Shown here: in pieces, positions 1 through 11,071 of the stretch | Numbering within the stretch: position 1 is the first letter of the stretch | Layout of the letters: each line of letters starts with the position of its first letter | Assembly (NCBI RefSeq): GCF_029537375.1 | Contig: NZ_CP120679.1 | Location: 1,228,001 to 1,292,000, forward strand | Reading direction: 5' to 3' | Source: Bacillus sp. HSf4 | GTDB taxonomy: Bacteria; Bacillota; Bacilli; Bacillales; Bacillaceae | Length of the DNA: 64,000 nt | Position numbers and translations under genes: made by a program | The notes under the pieces: model-generated | What the model was told of the DNA's origin: nothing | Seen by the model: the letters and a program-made list of their open reading frames with translations, nothing else | Database searches by the model: none

Positions 1-329
1 TCTATTCTTGCAAGCAGCACTTTTTCGCTGAACGGCTTCGTTAAATAATCGTCCGCTCCTTGCGTCAGCCCGCGGACGATGTCATCCTGCCCATTTTTGG
101 CCGTGAGCATGATCATCGGGACGTTCGTGAGCTTGCGGATTTCAGCGCATAAGGTCCAGCCGTCCATTTCCGGCATCATGATGTCCAAGATGACCAAATC
201 AAATGTTTGTTTTTCAATCAACCTCAGCGCTTCCTCTCCGGAAGCGGCTTTCGTACACGAGTACTTTTCCAAATAAAGTTCAAGCAGATCCAGCATCCGG
301 ATTTCGTCATCGATAAGCAGCACGTTCAA
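1..329 (-). CDS. Response regulator, N-terminal receiver domain (cut by window start)
   Basis: Receiver domain of a two-component response regulator; the output domain lies outside the window, so the family (probably OmpR type) is inferred. Visible are the acidic pocket near the N-terminus (LLIDDE), the phosphoacceptor Asp in LDIMMPEMDG, the conserved Thr in MLTAKN and the Lys of YLTKPF. I chose the TTG at 329 because an AAAGAGG ribosome binding site lies just upstream; a GTG four codons earlier overlaps that site. A sensor kinase probably follows downstream. The promoter upstream carries a perfect inverted repeat (separate entry), so transcription is probably controlled by a dedicated DNA-binding protein. 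Which B. subtilis regulator it corresponds to cannot be told from this fragment. Confidence 0.85.
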   Translation of the reverse strand, partial: MNVLLIDDEIRMLDLLELYLEKYSCTKAASGEEALRLIEKQTFDLVILDIMMPEMDGWTLCAEIRKLTNVPMIMLTAKNGQDDIVRGLTQGADDYLTKPFSEKVLLARI

Positions 330-388
330 TGTGTTTAGCACCTCTTTACTACCAAAAAATAGTGAAAATAAAAGATTGCTATTTTAAA

Positions 389-417
389 AATATACCCTAT
401 AAGGGTATATGGATCAA
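389..417 (-). promoter_or_regulatory. Sigma-A-type promoter with internal palindromic operator for the response regulator gene
   Basis: On the minus strand TTGATC (412-417) and TATATT (389-394) are separated by exactly 17 bases. A perfect inverted repeat, arms ATATACCCT and AGGGTATAT around a 3-base centre, fills positions 390-410, so a bound protein would block the polymerase. The ACCC/GGGT arms resemble operators of the CsoR/CstR family (copper or persulfide sensors); that assignment is inference. Confidence 0.6.
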
Positions 418-450
418 GTTTGCTGGCGGGCATAAAGAGGTTTCTTTAAG

Positions 451-894
451 TCATTTTGTCAGAAAGTATAAAAACCAGACGGCGTGATTTTGTTCATCAG
501 CGGCCGCTCTTGTGAAGGCCTGTTTAATGGCAGGAGATTTGGCTTTGTCCGCGATGTCCAAATAAAAATCAACCGTTTCCTGTTCATCTTTAAGGGCGAA
601 TTCCAATCCGTCGCGGTATTGAGAAGGGCACGGCTCCGTAGTTTTGATGACAGGCTTCTGTCCGGCGAGGGACATGTAAATCTGTAAGAAGGTATTAAAG
701 TGGCGAATTTCATCCTGTCTGATTTCTAAAATCTGTTTTTTAGTCCGAGAGTCGGGCGCCATTTGCGCGAGTTTTTGATAGCAAACAACAGCGCTGTGTT
801 CGCCGTTCACCGCTTTTTCAATATCCTTGACAAGCTCCGTGTTTTGCCTGCCAAAGAAGGCGTGATCATATGGATAAGGCTCTGCATACCACAT
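451..894 (-). CDS. yhjR: Rubrerythrin/ferritin-like protein YhjR
   Basis: A 147-residue, largely helical protein of the ferritin-like diiron fold. Two EH-type motifs are visible: GEHSAVVCYQKL and DEIRHFNTF in the first half, then DEQETVDFY and DEQNHAVWFLY in the second, the usual pattern of metal-binding Glu and His on a four-helix bundle. YhjR lies next to addB in B. subtilis as well, although here two transport genes separate them. The ATG at 894 is preferred over a GTG at 903 because GAGG sits 8 bases before it. The substrate is unknown; a role in oxidative stress or iron handling is inferred from the fold only. Confidence 0.75.
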   Translation of the reverse strand: MWYAEPYPYDHAFFGRQNTELVKDIEKAVNGEHSAVVCYQKLAQMAPDSRTKKQILEIRQDEIRHFNTFLQIYMSLAGQKPVIKTTEPCPSQYRDGLEFALKDEQETVDFYLDIADKAKSPAIKQAFTRAAADEQNHAVWFLYFLTK

Positions 895-1082
895 CTTTTT
901 CACCTCGACATTTCATCGTTTATTTGCGCTGTCAGTATATGAATGACGATGGCAGCGCGTGCCTGTAGAAAAAGAGCGGAGAATGTGTCAATCATGTGAA
1001 TCTATTTTAAAAAAATCAAGTTTGACGTAAAATGGATTTTAGTGCTGATAAATGTCATATTGATGAAATTGGAGTGAGACGA

Positions 1083-1877
1083 ATGAAAAAGATCATGTTG
1101 ATGGGGATGACCGTTTTGCTGGCGGCCTTTTTACTGATCGGCTGTCAGGCGGAAAAAGGCGCATCAGGCAGCGGAAAGTCTGAAAGTGTACAGCTTACAG
1201 TCTCCGCGGCTGCAAGCCTCAAAGACGTGCTCACAGAACTCAAAGCTGAATATGAAAAAGATCATCCGAATGTAAGCGTCAAGTTTAACTTTGGCTCATC
1301 AGGCGCCCTCCAGCAGCAAATTGAACAGGGCGCACCGGCCGATTTGTTTTTTTCCGCCGCTGAAGACAAGTTTAATAAAGTGGTTGATAAAGGATTGATT
1401 GCGAAAAGCGACTCCGTCAAGCTTTTGGAAAACAGCCTTGTGCTGATCGTACCGAAAGGGAAAAGCGAGAAAGTAAACAGTTTTCAAGATTTACAGAAAG
1501 ATAAAGTCGAAAATATCGCGATCGGCACCCCCGACTCTGTTCCGGCCGGAAAATATGGAAAAGAAACGTTGACGAATCTCCATTTATGGTCTAAAGTTCG
1601 TCCTAAACTCATTTACGGCAAAGATGTTCGGCAAGTGCTATCATATGTTGAAACGGGCAATACTGCTGCAGGCATCGTATATAAGACGGATGCCCTTTCT
1701 TCAGATCAGGTGAAGACGGTGGAAACCGCCGATAGCGGCCTGCACACTCCGATCATTTATCCGCTCGGGATTGTGAAAAATACGAAGCACAGAGCGCAGG
1801 CTGAGGATTTCTACAAATTTCTGCAAAGTGACAGTGCGATTCAAGTGATGGAAAAGTACGGATTTAAGAAAGGCTGA
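1083..1877 (+). CDS. modA: Molybdate-type ABC transporter substrate-binding lipoprotein
   Basis: Extracellular binding protein (264 aa) of the ModA family, like B. subtilis YvgL. The N-terminus is a lipoprotein signal: MKKIMLMG, a hydrophobic stretch, then lipobox LIGC. The mature part shows the ModA signatures SAAASLKDVL near the start, FGSSGALQQQIEQGAPADLFFSA and, later, GNTAAGIVYKTDA. Oxyanion ligands are usually bound by the backbone and Ser/Ala residues of these motifs. The ATG at 1083 was chosen because GGAG lies 8 bases upstream and the signal peptide starts there. It is followed after 8 bases by the permease gene, so the two are one operon. Molybdate or tungstate is the likely ligand. 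Confidence 0.85.
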   Translation: MKKIMLMGMTVLLAAFLLIGCQAEKGASGSGKSESVQLTVSAAASLKDVLTELKAEYEKDHPNVSVKFNFGSSGALQQQIEQGAPADLFFSAAEDKFNKVVDKGLIAKSDSVKLLENSLVLIVPKGKSEKVNSFQDLQKDKVENIAIGTPDSVPAGKYGKETLTNLHLWSKVRPKLIYGKDVRQVLSYVETGNTAAGIVYKTDALSSDQVKTVETADSGLHTPIIYPLGIVKNTKHRAQAEDFYKFLQSDSAIQVMEKYGFKKG

Positions 1878-1885
1878 GCGCTGAA

Positions 1886-2542
1886 ATGCTCGAAGAATTT
1901 CTTTCTCCCATCAAAATTTCCGTTGAAGTGTCAGTTGCGGCCGGCACCATCGCCGTTGTCCTTGGAACGGCTGCGGCCAGGCTCTTGGCCAAAAAAACGT
2001 TTAAAGGAAAATCCGTCATTGAGACCGTCATGATGCTGCCGCTCGTCCTGCCGCCGACTGTTGTCGGTTTCTTTTTAATCGTGATCTTCGGCCGGCAGAG
2101 CGTGATCGGCCGGATGATTGAAACCGTTTTTCAGGCCCCGCTCATTTTCACCTGGTGGGCCGCGGTGATCGCAGCGGCAGTCGTCGCGTTCCCTTTAATG
2201 TATCAGTCGGCCAAGTCGGGTTTTTTGGGAGTTGACCGGGAAATTGAAGATGCTGCACGAGTTGACGGGGCAAACGAATGGCAGGTTTTTTTGTTCGTCA
2301 CGATTCCGCTTGCCTCAAATGCAATCATCACAGGCAGTGTGCTCAGCTTTGCCAGGGCGCTTGGCGAATTCGGGGCAACGCTGATGTTCGCCGGCATAAT
2401 ACCGGGTGTTACGCAGACGGTCCCGACGGCGATCTATGTGGCGATCGACTCCGGAAACATGACGCTGGCATGGCTGTGGGTCGCTTCGATTGCGTTGATT
2501 TCGTTTTTGATGCTGTTTTTTGTGCAGTTTAAGCAAAAATAA
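1886..2542 (+). CDS. modB: Molybdate-type ABC transporter permease
   Basis: Integral membrane permease (218 aa) with about five transmembrane helices, ModB/YvgM type. The cytoplasmic coupling motif for the ATPase is visible as DAARVDGANEWQVFLFVTIPLA, close to the EAAxxxG consensus. It is translated from the same message as the binding protein upstream. No ATPase gene (modC) follows: a terminator stands right after the stop codon and the next gene is addB. The transporter must therefore borrow an ATPase encoded elsewhere, as I recall is also the case for B. subtilis yvgLM. Confidence 0.85.
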   Translation: MLEEFLSPIKISVEVSVAAGTIAVVLGTAAARLLAKKTFKGKSVIETVMMLPLVLPPTVVGFFLIVIFGRQSVIGRMIETVFQAPLIFTWWAAVIAAAVVAFPLMYQSAKSGFLGVDREIEDAARVDGANEWQVFLFVTIPLASNAIITGSVLSFARALGEFGATLMFAGIIPGVTQTVPTAIYVAIDSGNMTLAWLWVASIALISFLMLFFVQFKQK

Positions 2543-2571
2543 CCGTATGGGGCAGAGCTCATACGGTTTTT
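2541..2571 (+). terminator. Intrinsic terminator of modAB
   Basis: AACCGTATG and CATACGGTT form a 9-bp stem followed by a T run, overlapping the modB stop codon. Confidence 0.85.
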
Positions 2572-2652
2572 GCCAGTTTTAGAGAATGGTTATTTTACGA
2601 ATGATTCGATAGAATAAAGAGATGAGAAAAAACATAAAAGGAGGCGGACAAA

Positions 2653-5600
2653 GTGGGAGCAGTATTTTTATCAGGCAGGTCCGGGAGTGGAAAAACGACC
2701 TTTATTTTAAATGAAATCAGAGAAAAACTCCGCCATGAACCGCTCGGAAAACCGATCATTTTTCTAGTCCCGGATCAAATGACGTTTTTAATGGAATACG
2801 AGCTTAGCAAAACACATGATTTGGGCGGCACCATCCGCGCCCAGGTCTACAGTTTTTCAAGGCTTGCCTGGCGAATTCTCCAGCACACCGGAGGCGCAAA
2901 CCGCCCGTTTTTGACGGGAACAGGGATTCAAATGCTGCTTCGCAAACTGATCGAAGAGCATAAGGAGGAATTCAAGGTCTATCAAAATGCGAGCGATAAG
3001 AGCGGATTTACGGAGCAGGTGGAACGGATGCTGACCGAATTCAAACGGCATTGCCTCACACCTGAAACCATCCGCGGGATGATGCAGGGAAGCGGGGTGT
3101 CGGAATATGAGGATGAACGGATTCTTGCCGATAAGCTGCACGATTTATATATTTTGTACAGCAAACTGGAAGAACATCTCGAGAACCGGTACGTTCAGTC
3201 GGAAGATTACTTGACGCTCCTGGCCGAGCAGATCCCGTATGCCGAAGAGATCAAAAACGCTTCCGTCTATGTGGACGGCTTTCATCAATTCACACCGCAG
3301 GAGATGGAGGTGCTTGAACAGCTGATGGCGCATGCCGGGGAGATGACGTTTTCTTTGACAGCGGACAAGCCGTTTACAAACAACATTCCCCATGAACTGC
3401 ATCTATTTCGGATGACGGGCAAGGCGTATTATGATCTCTATCAAAAAGCGCAGGCGTTAGGCCTTGACCTGACAGAAGTTCGTCTTGAAGATGATAAGCG
3501 GCATAAGGACGCTCCGGAACTCCGGCATTTGGAACGGCATTTTGATGAACGGCCGATAAAAGCGTATACAGGAAAAATGGAGGCGCTCTCGATCATGCAG
3601 GCGGCCGGCAGAAGAACCGAAATCGAGGGGATCGCGCGCGAAATTCATTCCCTTGTCCGCAAAGGAACGCATCGACTGAGAGATATCGCCGTCATCGCCC
3701 GCAATGTCGAAGACTATAAGGATACGATAAAAGAAGTCTTTACCGATTACGATATTCCTTTTTTCATAGACGGCAAGGAATCGATGCAGAATCATCCGCT
3801 GATCGAATTGATCCGTTCAACCCTTGATATCATCAAGGGCAACTGGAGATATGAAGCGGTTTTCCGCTGCATCAAAACAGAGCTGTTATTTCCGCAGGAT
3901 CAGCCGGCTGAACGGCTCAGGGAGCAGATTGACCAGCTCGAGAACTACTGCATCGCCTACGGCATAAAAGGAGAAAGGTGGACAAGCAAGGATCCGTTCA
4001 CCTATCGAAGATATGCCTCCTTGGACGAGGACTTTGCCAAGACAGATCAGGAAATAGAGACTGAGCGGATGCTCAACGAATTGAAAGGCTGGATTGTCCC
4101 GCCTATTCACACGCTGCAAAAGCGCTTGAAAAAAGCCGGAACAGTCAGGGAGATGGCAGAAGCGCTATACCTTTACCTTGAAGAAGCCGATGTTCCGATG
4201 AAGCTTGAACAGGAAAGGCGGATGGCCGAAGAAGACGGCCGGATCGCGGAATCGCGGCAGCATGACCAGGTATGGGACGCCGTTATCCAGTTATTGGACG
4301 AGTTCGTCGAGATGATGGGAGAGGAACATATTTCCTTTTCCCTGTTTCAGCAAATGATCGATACCGGGTTGGAGTCTTTGAAATTCGCGCTGATTCCGCC
4401 AGCACTCGATCAGGTGTTTATCGGCAATATGGACCTTTCCAGAATGTATAAGACGAGCTGCGCATTTCTCATCGGCGCAAACGATGGCGTATTGCCGGCC
4501 CGGCCCGCTGATGACGGGGTTTTGTCTGATGACGACAGAGAATGGCTGAAACGAAACGGAGCCGAGCTTGCGGCGACGGGCAGGGAACAGCTTCTGGATG
4601 AGACCTTTCTGATCTATATGGCGCTTTCAAGCCCGTCTGAAAAGCTTTACGTTTCATATCCGATCGCCGATCCCGAAGGAAAGACACTCCTGCCTTCAAC
4701 GGTTGTGAAGCAGCTGCACGAGCTGTTTCCCGATCACGGAGAAAAGATGCTGGTCAATGAGCCGGAACAAGTAAGCGATGAAGCGCAGCTTGAATTTCTT
4801 GTCAATAAAAGCGCGGCTTTAAGCTATTTGGCAGGACAGCTCAGGCTTTGGACAAGACAATATTCGATCAGCGACGTATGGTGGAGTACATACAACTTTT
4901 TGATGAATGAGCCTGACCGGCTCTTTTCCCGAAACATTTTGTCGAGCTTGTTTTTCCGAAATCAAGTGCAAAAGCTGAATCAGCAAGTGAGCCGCGATTT
5001 GTACGGGGAGAACATTCAGGGGAGCGTTTCACGGATGGAAACGTACAAAGCGTGTCCGTTTTCACACTTTGCTTCACACGGCTTAAAGCTGAAGGAACGG
5101 CAGTTTTTCAAACTTGAAGCGCCCGACATCGGCCAGCTGTTCCACTCGGCGTTGAAGCTGATCTCAGACCGGCTTCATGAGCTGAAACTGGAGTGGCGCG
5201 ATCTGACGAAGGAACAATGTGACACATTGTCCACCGATGCCGTGGAACGGCTCGCCCCAAAATTGCAAAAAGAGATTCTGCTGAGCTCAAACCGCCATCA
5301 TTATGTGAAGCAGAAGCTGCAAAAAATCATTTCCAGGGTTTCCGGCATTTTAAGCGAACATGCGAAAGCGAGCGGCTTCGCTCCCGTCGGTCTCGAGCTT
5401 GGATTCGGCGGGAACGGCCCGCTTCCGCCGATGCGGTTTACCTTGAAAAACGGATGCACAATGGAGCTTGTCGGCCGAATTGACAGGGTCGACAAAGCGG
5501 AAAGTTCAAAAGGTCTGCTGCTTCGGATCGTTGATTACAAATCGAGTGATAAAGGGCTTGATTTAGCAGAAGTCTATTACGGTCTCGCCCTGCAAATGCT

Positions 5601-6180
5601 GACATATCTTGATTTGTCCATCACCCATTCGGCGGACTGGCTCGGGATGAAGGCGACACCTGCTGGAGTTCTTTATTTTCATGTACATGATCCGATGATT
5701 CAGGCTTCCGTGCCGCTGGGCCTTGATGAGATTGAAAAGGAAATCTTCAAGCAATTTAAGATGAAAGGTCTGCTTTTAGGCGACCAGGAAGCGATCCGCT
5801 TGATGGATACGACCCTTGAACAGGGCCGATCAGACATCATCAGCGCCGGCCTGAAAAAAGACGGTTCGCTCCGTTCGGATTCCGCTGTCGTCACAGAGGA
5901 TGACTTTCATTTATTGAGGCGCCACATTCGCCGGACGTTTCAAGAAGCCGGCGAGGAGATCACAGACGGCAACGTGTCGATTGAACCGTATAAATTAAAA
6001 GACAAAACACCGTGCACATACTGCGCTTTTAAATCGTTCTGCCAGTTTGACGAATCGCTTGAGGAGAATGAATACCGTATGCTGAAGCAGGAAAAAGACA
6101 ATGTGATATTGGAGCGGTTGAAAAAGGAGGGTGAGACGAGTGGACATGACGAAGCCAAAGGGCAGCACATGGACAGATGA
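2653..6180 (+). CDS. addB: ATP-dependent helicase/nuclease subunit AddB
   Basis: Second subunit (1175 aa) of the AddAB complex, which resects double-strand breaks and recognises Chi. An intact Walker A motif (GRSGSGKT) lies at residues 8-15. The C-terminal RecB-family nuclease domain shows LVGRIDRVD and [11 protein letters not shown], holding the metal ligands. The four cysteines of the iron-sulfur staple are present: one in [12 protein letters not shown] (about residue 801) and three in [12 protein letters not shown] (about 1121-1130). Start is GTG 2653, the first codon after AAAAGGAGGCGG. The 3' end overlaps addA by 41 bases, so the two subunits are translationally coupled in the order usual for Bacillus. 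Confidence 0.97.
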   Translation: MGAVFLSGRSGSGKTTFILNEIREKLRHEPLGKPIIFLVPDQMTFLMEYELSKTHDLGGTIRAQVYSFSRLAWRILQHTGGANRPFLTGTGIQMLLRKLIEEHKEEFKVYQNASDKSGFTEQVERMLTEFKRHCLTPETIRGMMQGSGVSEYEDERILADKLHDLYILYSKLEEHLENRYVQSEDYLTLLAEQIPYAEEIKNASVYVDGFHQFTPQEMEVLEQLMAHAGEMTFSLTADKPFTNNIPHELHLFRMTGKAYYDLYQKAQALGLDLTEVRLEDDKRHKDAPELRHLERHFDERPIKAYTGKMEALSIMQAAGRRTEIEGIAREIHSLVRKGTHRLRDIAVIARNVEDYKDTIKEVFTDYDIPFFIDGKESMQNHPLIELIRSTLDIIKGNWRYEAVFRCIKTELLFPQDQPAERLREQIDQLENYCIAYGIKGERWTSKDPFTYRRYASLDEDFAKTDQEIETERMLNELKGWIVPPIHTLQKRLKKAGTVREMAEALYLYLEEADVPMKLEQERRMAEEDGRIAESRQHDQVWDAVIQLLDEFVEMMGEEHISFSLFQQMIDTGLESLKFALIPPALDQVFIGNMDLSRMYKTSCAFLIGANDGVLPARPADDGVLSDDDREWLKRNGAELAATGREQLLDETFLIYMALSSPSEKLYVSYPIADPEGKTLLPSTVVKQLHELFPDHGEKMLVNEPEQVSDEAQLEFLVNKSAALSYLAGQLRLWTRQYSISDVWWSTYNFLMNEPDRLFSRNILSSLFFRNQVQKLNQQVSRDLYGENIQGSVSRMETYKACPFSHFASHGLKLKERQFFKLEAPDIGQLFHSALKLISDRLHELKLEWRDLTKEQCDTLSTDAVERLAPKLQKEILLSSNRHHYVKQKLQKIISRVSGILSEHAKASGFAPVGLELGFGGNGPLPPMRFTLKNGCTMELVGRIDRVDKAESSKGLLLRIVDYKSSDKGLDLAEVYYGLALQMLTYLDLSITHSADWLGMKATPAGVLYFHVHDPMIQASVPLGLDEIEKEIFKQFKMKGLLLGDQEAIRLMDTTLEQGRSDIISAGLKKDGSLRSDSAVVTEDDFHLLRRHIRRTFQEAGEEITDGNVSIEPYKLKDKTPCTYCAFKSFCQFDESLEENEYRMLKQEKDNVILERLKKEGETSGHDEAKGQHMDR

Positions 6181-9100
6181 TCAATGGAAGGCGATTGTCT
6201 CATCCGGCCGGGACATATTAGTTGCCGCAGCGGCGGGGTCCGGAAAAACGGCCGTTCTTGTCGAACGGATCATCCGAAAAATTACGAAAAAGGAAAACCC
6301 GATTGATGTGGACAGGCTGCTTGTCGTGACCTTTACGAATGCATCGGCGGCAGAGATGAAGCATCGGATCGGTGAAGCGCTTGAAAAAGAGATTGCCGAA
6401 AACCCCGGCTCCCTTCACTTGCGCAGACAGCTCGCTTTATTGAACAGGGCCAGCATCTCAACACTGCATTCATTCTGCCTGCAGGTCATTCGCAAATATT
6501 ATTATCTGATCGACATCGATCCGGCTTTTCGGATCGCCGATCAGACCGAAGGCGAACTGCTTGGCGATGAGGTGCTTGATGAGCTGTTTGAAGATGAATA
6601 TAAAAAAGGAGATCCCGCCTTTTTCGAACTTGTGGATCGATATACGACAGACCGCCATGATCTTGATTTGCAGTATCTTGTGAAGCGCGTCTATGAATTT
6701 TCACGGTCACATCCCGATCCGGAAGGCTGGCTTATAACATTTGCCGACCTTTATGACGCCGGTCAAGACACGGGTGTGGAGTCACTGCCGTTCTATCCTT
6801 ATATTAAGGAAGATATCGCGCTCGTACTTGAAGGGGCGCGGGAAAAGCTTGCGCGTGCGCTGGAGCTGGCCAAACAGCCGGGCGGACCCGCTCCCCGCGC
6901 CGAAAACTTCGCGGACGATTTGGCGCAGATCGATAGGCTGATCGAGCACAAGGATGACTTTTCCGCCCTTTATGAGCTTGTTCCCGCTGTATCGTTCAAA
7001 AGGGCAAAACCGTGCAAAGGAGACGAGTTTGAGCCCGCATTAATCGATGAAGCGACAGAGCTCCGCAACGGTGCGAAAAAACAGCTGGAAAAACTGAAAA
7101 GCGATTATTTTGCCCGGACCCCTGATCAGCATTTGACTGACCTGAAGGCGATGAAGCCTGTCATTGATACGCTTGTCAAGCTTGTTCTGGAATATGGAAA
7201 GCGCTATAAGGCGGCGAAGCAGGAAAAGGCGATCGTGGATTTCTCTGATCTTGAGCACGATTGCCTGGCGATTTTGGCGCAAAAAAACGAAGCCGGCGAA
7301 ACAGTGCCGAGTGAAGCGGCGAAGCATTACCGGCACCAGTTCCATGAGGTGCTTGTCGATGAGTACCAAGACACCAACCTTGTGCAGGAAGCGATTTTAA
7401 AGCTGGTCGCCAAAGAGGAGCATGAGGGGAACCTGTTTATGGTGGGCGATGTCAAACAGTCGATTTACCGCTTTCGCCTCGCAGAACCGCTTTTGTTTCT
7501 CTCGAAATATAAACGGTTTACAGAGGACGGCTCAGGCCCGGGCCAAAAAATCGATTTGAACAAAAACTTCCGCAGCCGTTCAGACATATTGGACAGCACC
7601 AATTTCTTGTTTAAGCAGCTGATGGGGGAAAAAGTCGGTGAAGTGGAATATGACGAACAAGCCGAATTGAAGCTCGGCGCATCTTACCCTCCGAATGAAG
7701 AAACAAAAACAGAGCTTGTGATCATCGAACAACAGGAACAAGCCGCCGATGAAGAAGCGGAGGAGCTTGAAACGGTTCAGCTGGAAGCGCGGGCCATGGC
7801 CGGACAGATCCGCAAACTGATTGCGGAGAAATTTCAGGTCTATGACGGCAAAACGAAAACGACCCGCAATATCCAATACCGCGATATTGTTGTTTTGCTG
7901 CGGTCCATGCCATGGGCGCCGCAGATTATGGACGAGTTCAAACAGCAGGGGATTCCCGTTTATGCGAATTTGTCGACAGGCTATTTTGAAGCGGCTGAAG
8001 TTTCCGTCACGCTTTCATTATTAAAAGTCATTGACAATGCGTACCAGGACATCCCGCTCGCCTCTGTGCTCAGATCTCCTGTCGTCGGCCTTGATGAAAA
8101 TGAGCTTTCCCTGATCAGGATTCAGGACAAGAAAGCGACGTTCTACGAAGCGATGAAGGCTTACCTCGCGCTTGCCGACCGCAATGACAGCCTTTACGAT
8201 AAGCTCCGCCGCTTTGAAGGGCTTCTGAAAAAATGGAGAGTGTTTGCGAAAAACCACTCGGTAGCTGAGCTGATTTGGGAAATTTACCGCGATACGAAAT
8301 ACTTGGATTATGTTGGCGGAATGCCGGGCGGAAAACAGCGGCAGGCCAACCTGCGCGCGCTTTACGACCGGGCGAGATCATATGAAGCGACTTCATTCCG
8401 CGGCCTGTTCCGCTTTTTAAGATTTATTGAGCGGATGCAGGAGCGCGGCGATGACCTCGGAACGGCAAGAGCTCTCAGCGAACAGGAGGATGTCGTGCGG
8501 CTGATGACGATCCATTCAAGCAAAGGGCTGGAATTTCCTGTCGTGTTCACGGCAGGGATCGGCCGGAGCTTTAATATGATGGATCTGAACAAACCGTATC
8601 TGCTCGATAAAGAGCTCGGCTTCGGCACGAAATTCATCCATCCAAAATGGCGGATCAGCTATCCGACGCTGCCTCTTGTGGCGATGAAGAAAAAAATGCG
8701 CCGCGAACTTTTGTCAGAGGAACTGCGCGTCTTGTACGTCGCACTGACACGTGCGAAGGAAAAGCTTTATTTGCTCGGATCGGCAAAAGATAAGGAAAAG
8801 CTCTTGGCGAAATGGCGAACTTCGGCTGCGCGGCCGGGATGGCTGCTGCCGGACTTTGACCGCTTTCAGGCCAAATCTTACTTGGATTTTGTCGGTCCGG
8901 CCGTAGTGCGTCACAGGGATATGGCAGGTGTTGGCCTCGATTCGGCGGATGACGAAATCCGGCATCACCCGTCCCGCTTTCAGATCAGCTGGCTCTCCGC
9001 CGCTGACCTTCAAGCCGAAAACGGTAAACAAGCCGGGGACGAAAAACAGGAAAGGCTGGCCCAAATTCAAATGGGACAGCCGATCAATGCCCGGTTTGAC

Positions 9101-9832
9101 TATCAAAAAGAAGTCGGAGAACGGCTGACATGGTCATATCCGCATCAAGACGCAGCGAAAATCCGCACCAAACAGTCTGTTTCCGAAATCAAGAGGCAAA
9201 AGGAATATGAGGACGAGTACGGTGACCGTTCATTGATCCGCCAGACAAATGAGTCACACCTGTTCAGACGGCCATCCTTTATGATGGCGAAGGGACTAAC
9301 CGCGGCCGAACGCGGAACGGCGATGCACACCGTCATGCAGCACATCCCGCTTTCGAAAGCTCCGGAACAAGACGAGCTCAGCCTCTTTCTCGACAGGCTT
9401 GTTCAACATGAGCTTTTAACAGAAGAGCAGCGCGCTGCAATCGATGAAGACGATATTCTCGCGTTTTTCGAAACGGAGATCGGTGAAAAGCTCCTCGGCG
9501 CCCGCCGGGTGGAGCGTGAAGTTCCCTTTAATATGACGCTTCCGGCCGGAGAGGTTTATCCCGAATTGCAGACAGCGGACGAACCCGTGTTGATTCAGGG
9601 AATAATCGACTGTTTGTTTGAGACGGCTGACGGGTTTTATTTGCTCGATTACAAAACAGACCGGATACAAGGGAAATACGCAAACGGCATGGCCGACGCC
9701 GAGCCGGCTTTAAGGAAACGCTATGAAACTCAGATTCAACTTTATTCACGCGCTGTTGAAACAATGCTCAAGACCCCGCTTGCAGGCCGCGCCCTGTACT
9801 TTTTTGACGGCGGGCATGTACTCAAGTTTTAA
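6140..9832 (+). CDS. addA: ATP-dependent helicase/nuclease subunit AddA
   Basis: A 1230-residue UvrD/Rep-type 3'-5' helicase fused to a nuclease; partner of AddB in double-strand break repair and Chi-dependent processing. Helicase motifs are clear: Walker [10 protein letters not shown] near residue 35, DEYQDTN (Walker B), [11 protein letters not shown], and [12 protein letters not shown] towards the end of the motor. The C-terminal nuclease core reads [11 protein letters not shown] and LLDYKTD, holding the catalytic Asp and Lys. GTG at 6140 was chosen over 6131 because AAGGAGG lies 9 bases upstream and MDMTKPKG matches the B. subtilis N-terminus in position. The start lies inside addB. Confidence 0.97.
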   Translation: MDMTKPKGSTWTDDQWKAIVSSGRDILVAAAAGSGKTAVLVERIIRKITKKENPIDVDRLLVVTFTNASAAEMKHRIGEALEKEIAENPGSLHLRRQLALLNRASISTLHSFCLQVIRKYYYLIDIDPAFRIADQTEGELLGDEVLDELFEDEYKKGDPAFFELVDRYTTDRHDLDLQYLVKRVYEFSRSHPDPEGWLITFADLYDAGQDTGVESLPFYPYIKEDIALVLEGAREKLARALELAKQPGGPAPRAENFADDLAQIDRLIEHKDDFSALYELVPAVSFKRAKPCKGDEFEPALIDEATELRNGAKKQLEKLKSDYFARTPDQHLTDLKAMKPVIDTLVKLVLEYGKRYKAAKQEKAIVDFSDLEHDCLAILAQKNEAGETVPSEAAKHYRHQFHEVLVDEYQDTNLVQEAILKLVAKEEHEGNLFMVGDVKQSIYRFRLAEPLLFLSKYKRFTEDGSGPGQKIDLNKNFRSRSDILDSTNFLFKQLMGEKVGEVEYDEQAELKLGASYPPNEETKTELVIIEQQEQAADEEAEELETVQLEARAMAGQIRKLIAEKFQVYDGKTKTTRNIQYRDIVVLLRSMPWAPQIMDEFKQQGIPVYANLSTGYFEAAEVSVTLSLLKVIDNAYQDIPLASVLRSPVVGLDENELSLIRIQDKKATFYEAMKAYLALADRNDSLYDKLRRFEGLLKKWRVFAKNHSVAELIWEIYRDTKYLDYVGGMPGGKQRQANLRALYDRARSYEATSFRGLFRFLRFIERMQERGDDLGTARALSEQEDVVRLMTIHSSKGLEFPVVFTAGIGRSFNMMDLNKPYLLDKELGFGTKFIHPKWRISYPTLPLVAMKKKMRRELLSEELRVLYVALTRAKEKLYLLGSAKDKEKLLAKWRTSAARPGWLLPDFDRFQAKSYLDFVGPAVVRHRDMAGVGLDSADDEIRHHPSRFQISWLSAADLQAENGKQAGDEKQERLAQIQMGQPINARFDYQKEVGERLTWSYPHQDAAKIRTKQSVSEIKRQKEYEDEYGDRSLIRQTNESHLFRRPSFMMAKGLTAAERGTAMHTVMQHIPLSKAPEQDELSLFLDRLVQHELLTEEQRAAIDEDDILAFFETEIGEKLLGARRVEREVPFNMTLPAGEVYPELQTADEPVLIQGIIDCLFETADGFYLLDYKTDRIQGKYANGMADAEPALRKRYETQIQLYSRAVETMLKTPLAGRALYFFDGGHVLKF

Positions 9833-9837
9833 CAATC

Positions 9838-9864
9838 TGCTTCCCCCTTTATCAGGGGGAAGTG
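9838..9864 (+). other. mRNA hairpin between addA and sbcD
   Basis: CTTCCCCC and GGGGGAAG form a perfect 8-bp stem with a 7-base loop, straight after the addA stop codon. It lacks a T run, so it is not a convincing terminator. It could limit exonuclease decay or uncouple sbcD translation from addA. Confidence 0.5.
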
Positions 9865-9889
9865 TTGATCAAAGAGAGGTGGACCCATA

Positions 9890-11071
9890 TTGAGAATTTT
9901 ACATACAGCTGACTGGCATCTGGGAAAGACGCTTGAAGGAAGAAGCCGCTTGAAGGAGCAGGAGGATTTTCTTGAAGAACTTGCCGAGATCGTAAAAGAC
10001 GAGAAAATCGATGCCGTTGTCATGGCAGGGGATGCTTTTGACACAGTAAACCCGCCTGCGCTTGCCGAACAGCTATTTTACGAAAGCCTCTCCGCCTTGT
10101 CTGATAAAGGAAAGCGTCCGGTCGTCGTCATTGCCGGAAACCATGACAACCCGGACCGCCTTTCCGCTGCCTCACCGTTGACGACAGATCACGGTATCCA
10201 CCTGATCGGATACCCGCAAAGTGAGCCGGTTGATATCGAAGTCGCGTCTTCCGGGGATATCCTGTCTGTTGCGGCGCTTGCCTATCCTTCAGAATCGAGA
10301 TTGAATCAAGTGCTGTCAGAGACTTTTGATGAAAAGCTGCTTCGCGACCAGTATGACGAGAAAATCAGGCAGACTTTTCAGCATATGTGTCAGAAGTTCA
10401 GAAAGGATGCCGTCCAGATTGCGGCAAGCCACATCTATGTGGCGGGCGGCAGCCAGACGGATTCAGAGCGGCCGATCGAAGTCGGGGGCGCATATACGGT
10501 TGCGGCCGAAAGCCTCCCTGAAACAGCCGCATATGTGGCGCTCGGCCACCTTCACCGTCCGCAGACGATCAAACGCGCCCGTACGCTTGCCAGATATTCC
10601 GGCTCACCGCTCGCTTACAGCTTTTCGGAAGCCGGATACGCCAAATCGGTCACGGTCGTTGAAGCCGAACCGGGCAAACCGGCCGAATGGAAGGAAGTGT
10701 TTCTGTCGAGCGGCAAACCGCTTGTGAAATGGAAGGCGACCGAAGGGATCTCGCAAGTGTACAGCTGGCTCGAGGAAGAACGGGATAAGAACGCATGGAT
10801 CGATCTTGACATCCATCTGACGGACCAGCTCTCGATCGAAGAGATCCATCGTTTGCGAAAAGCGCATCAGGGAATCATCCACATCCGTCCGGTGTTTGAA
10901 GACCTTCCGATTGACAAAAAAACGGCTCAGTCGCGGCGTATTCCGATTGAAGAACGGTTCAAAGCATTCTATGAAAGACAGACCGGCGGCGCGGTTCCCG
11001 ATGAAGAAACCGTAAAGCTGTTTATGGAGCTTGCCTCCGGTGAGGAACTAGAAGAGGGGGATGAAAGATGA
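9890..11071 (+). CDS. sbcD: Exonuclease SbcD (Mre11 family)
   Basis: Nuclease subunit (393 aa) of the SbcCD complex, which cleaves hairpins and protein-blocked DNA ends. All metallophosphoesterase motifs are present: HTADWHLGKTL at the N-terminus, AGDAFD, IAGNHDNPDR and, later, ASHIYV and GHLHRPQ; these carry the two-metal ligands. Start is TTG 9890 with an AGAGAGGTGG ribosome binding site. The stop codon overlaps the sbcC start by four bases (ATGA), typical of coupled subunits, and the gene follows addA in the same direction, so all four nuclease genes probably form one transcript. Confidence 0.95.
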   Translation: MRILHTADWHLGKTLEGRSRLKEQEDFLEELAEIVKDEKIDAVVMAGDAFDTVNPPALAEQLFYESLSALSDKGKRPVVVIAGNHDNPDRLSAASPLTTDHGIHLIGYPQSEPVDIEVASSGDILSVAALAYPSESRLNQVLSETFDEKLLRDQYDEKIRQTFQHMCQKFRKDAVQIAASHIYVAGGSQTDSERPIEVGGAYTVAAESLPETAAYVALGHLHRPQTIKRARTLARYSGSPLAYSFSEAGYAKSVTVVEAEPGKPAEWKEVFLSSGKPLVKWKATEGISQVYSWLEEERDKNAWIDLDIHLTDQLSIEEIHRLRKAHQGIIHIRPVFEDLPIDKKTAQSRRIPIEERFKAFYERQTGGAVPDEETVKLFMELASGEELEEGDER

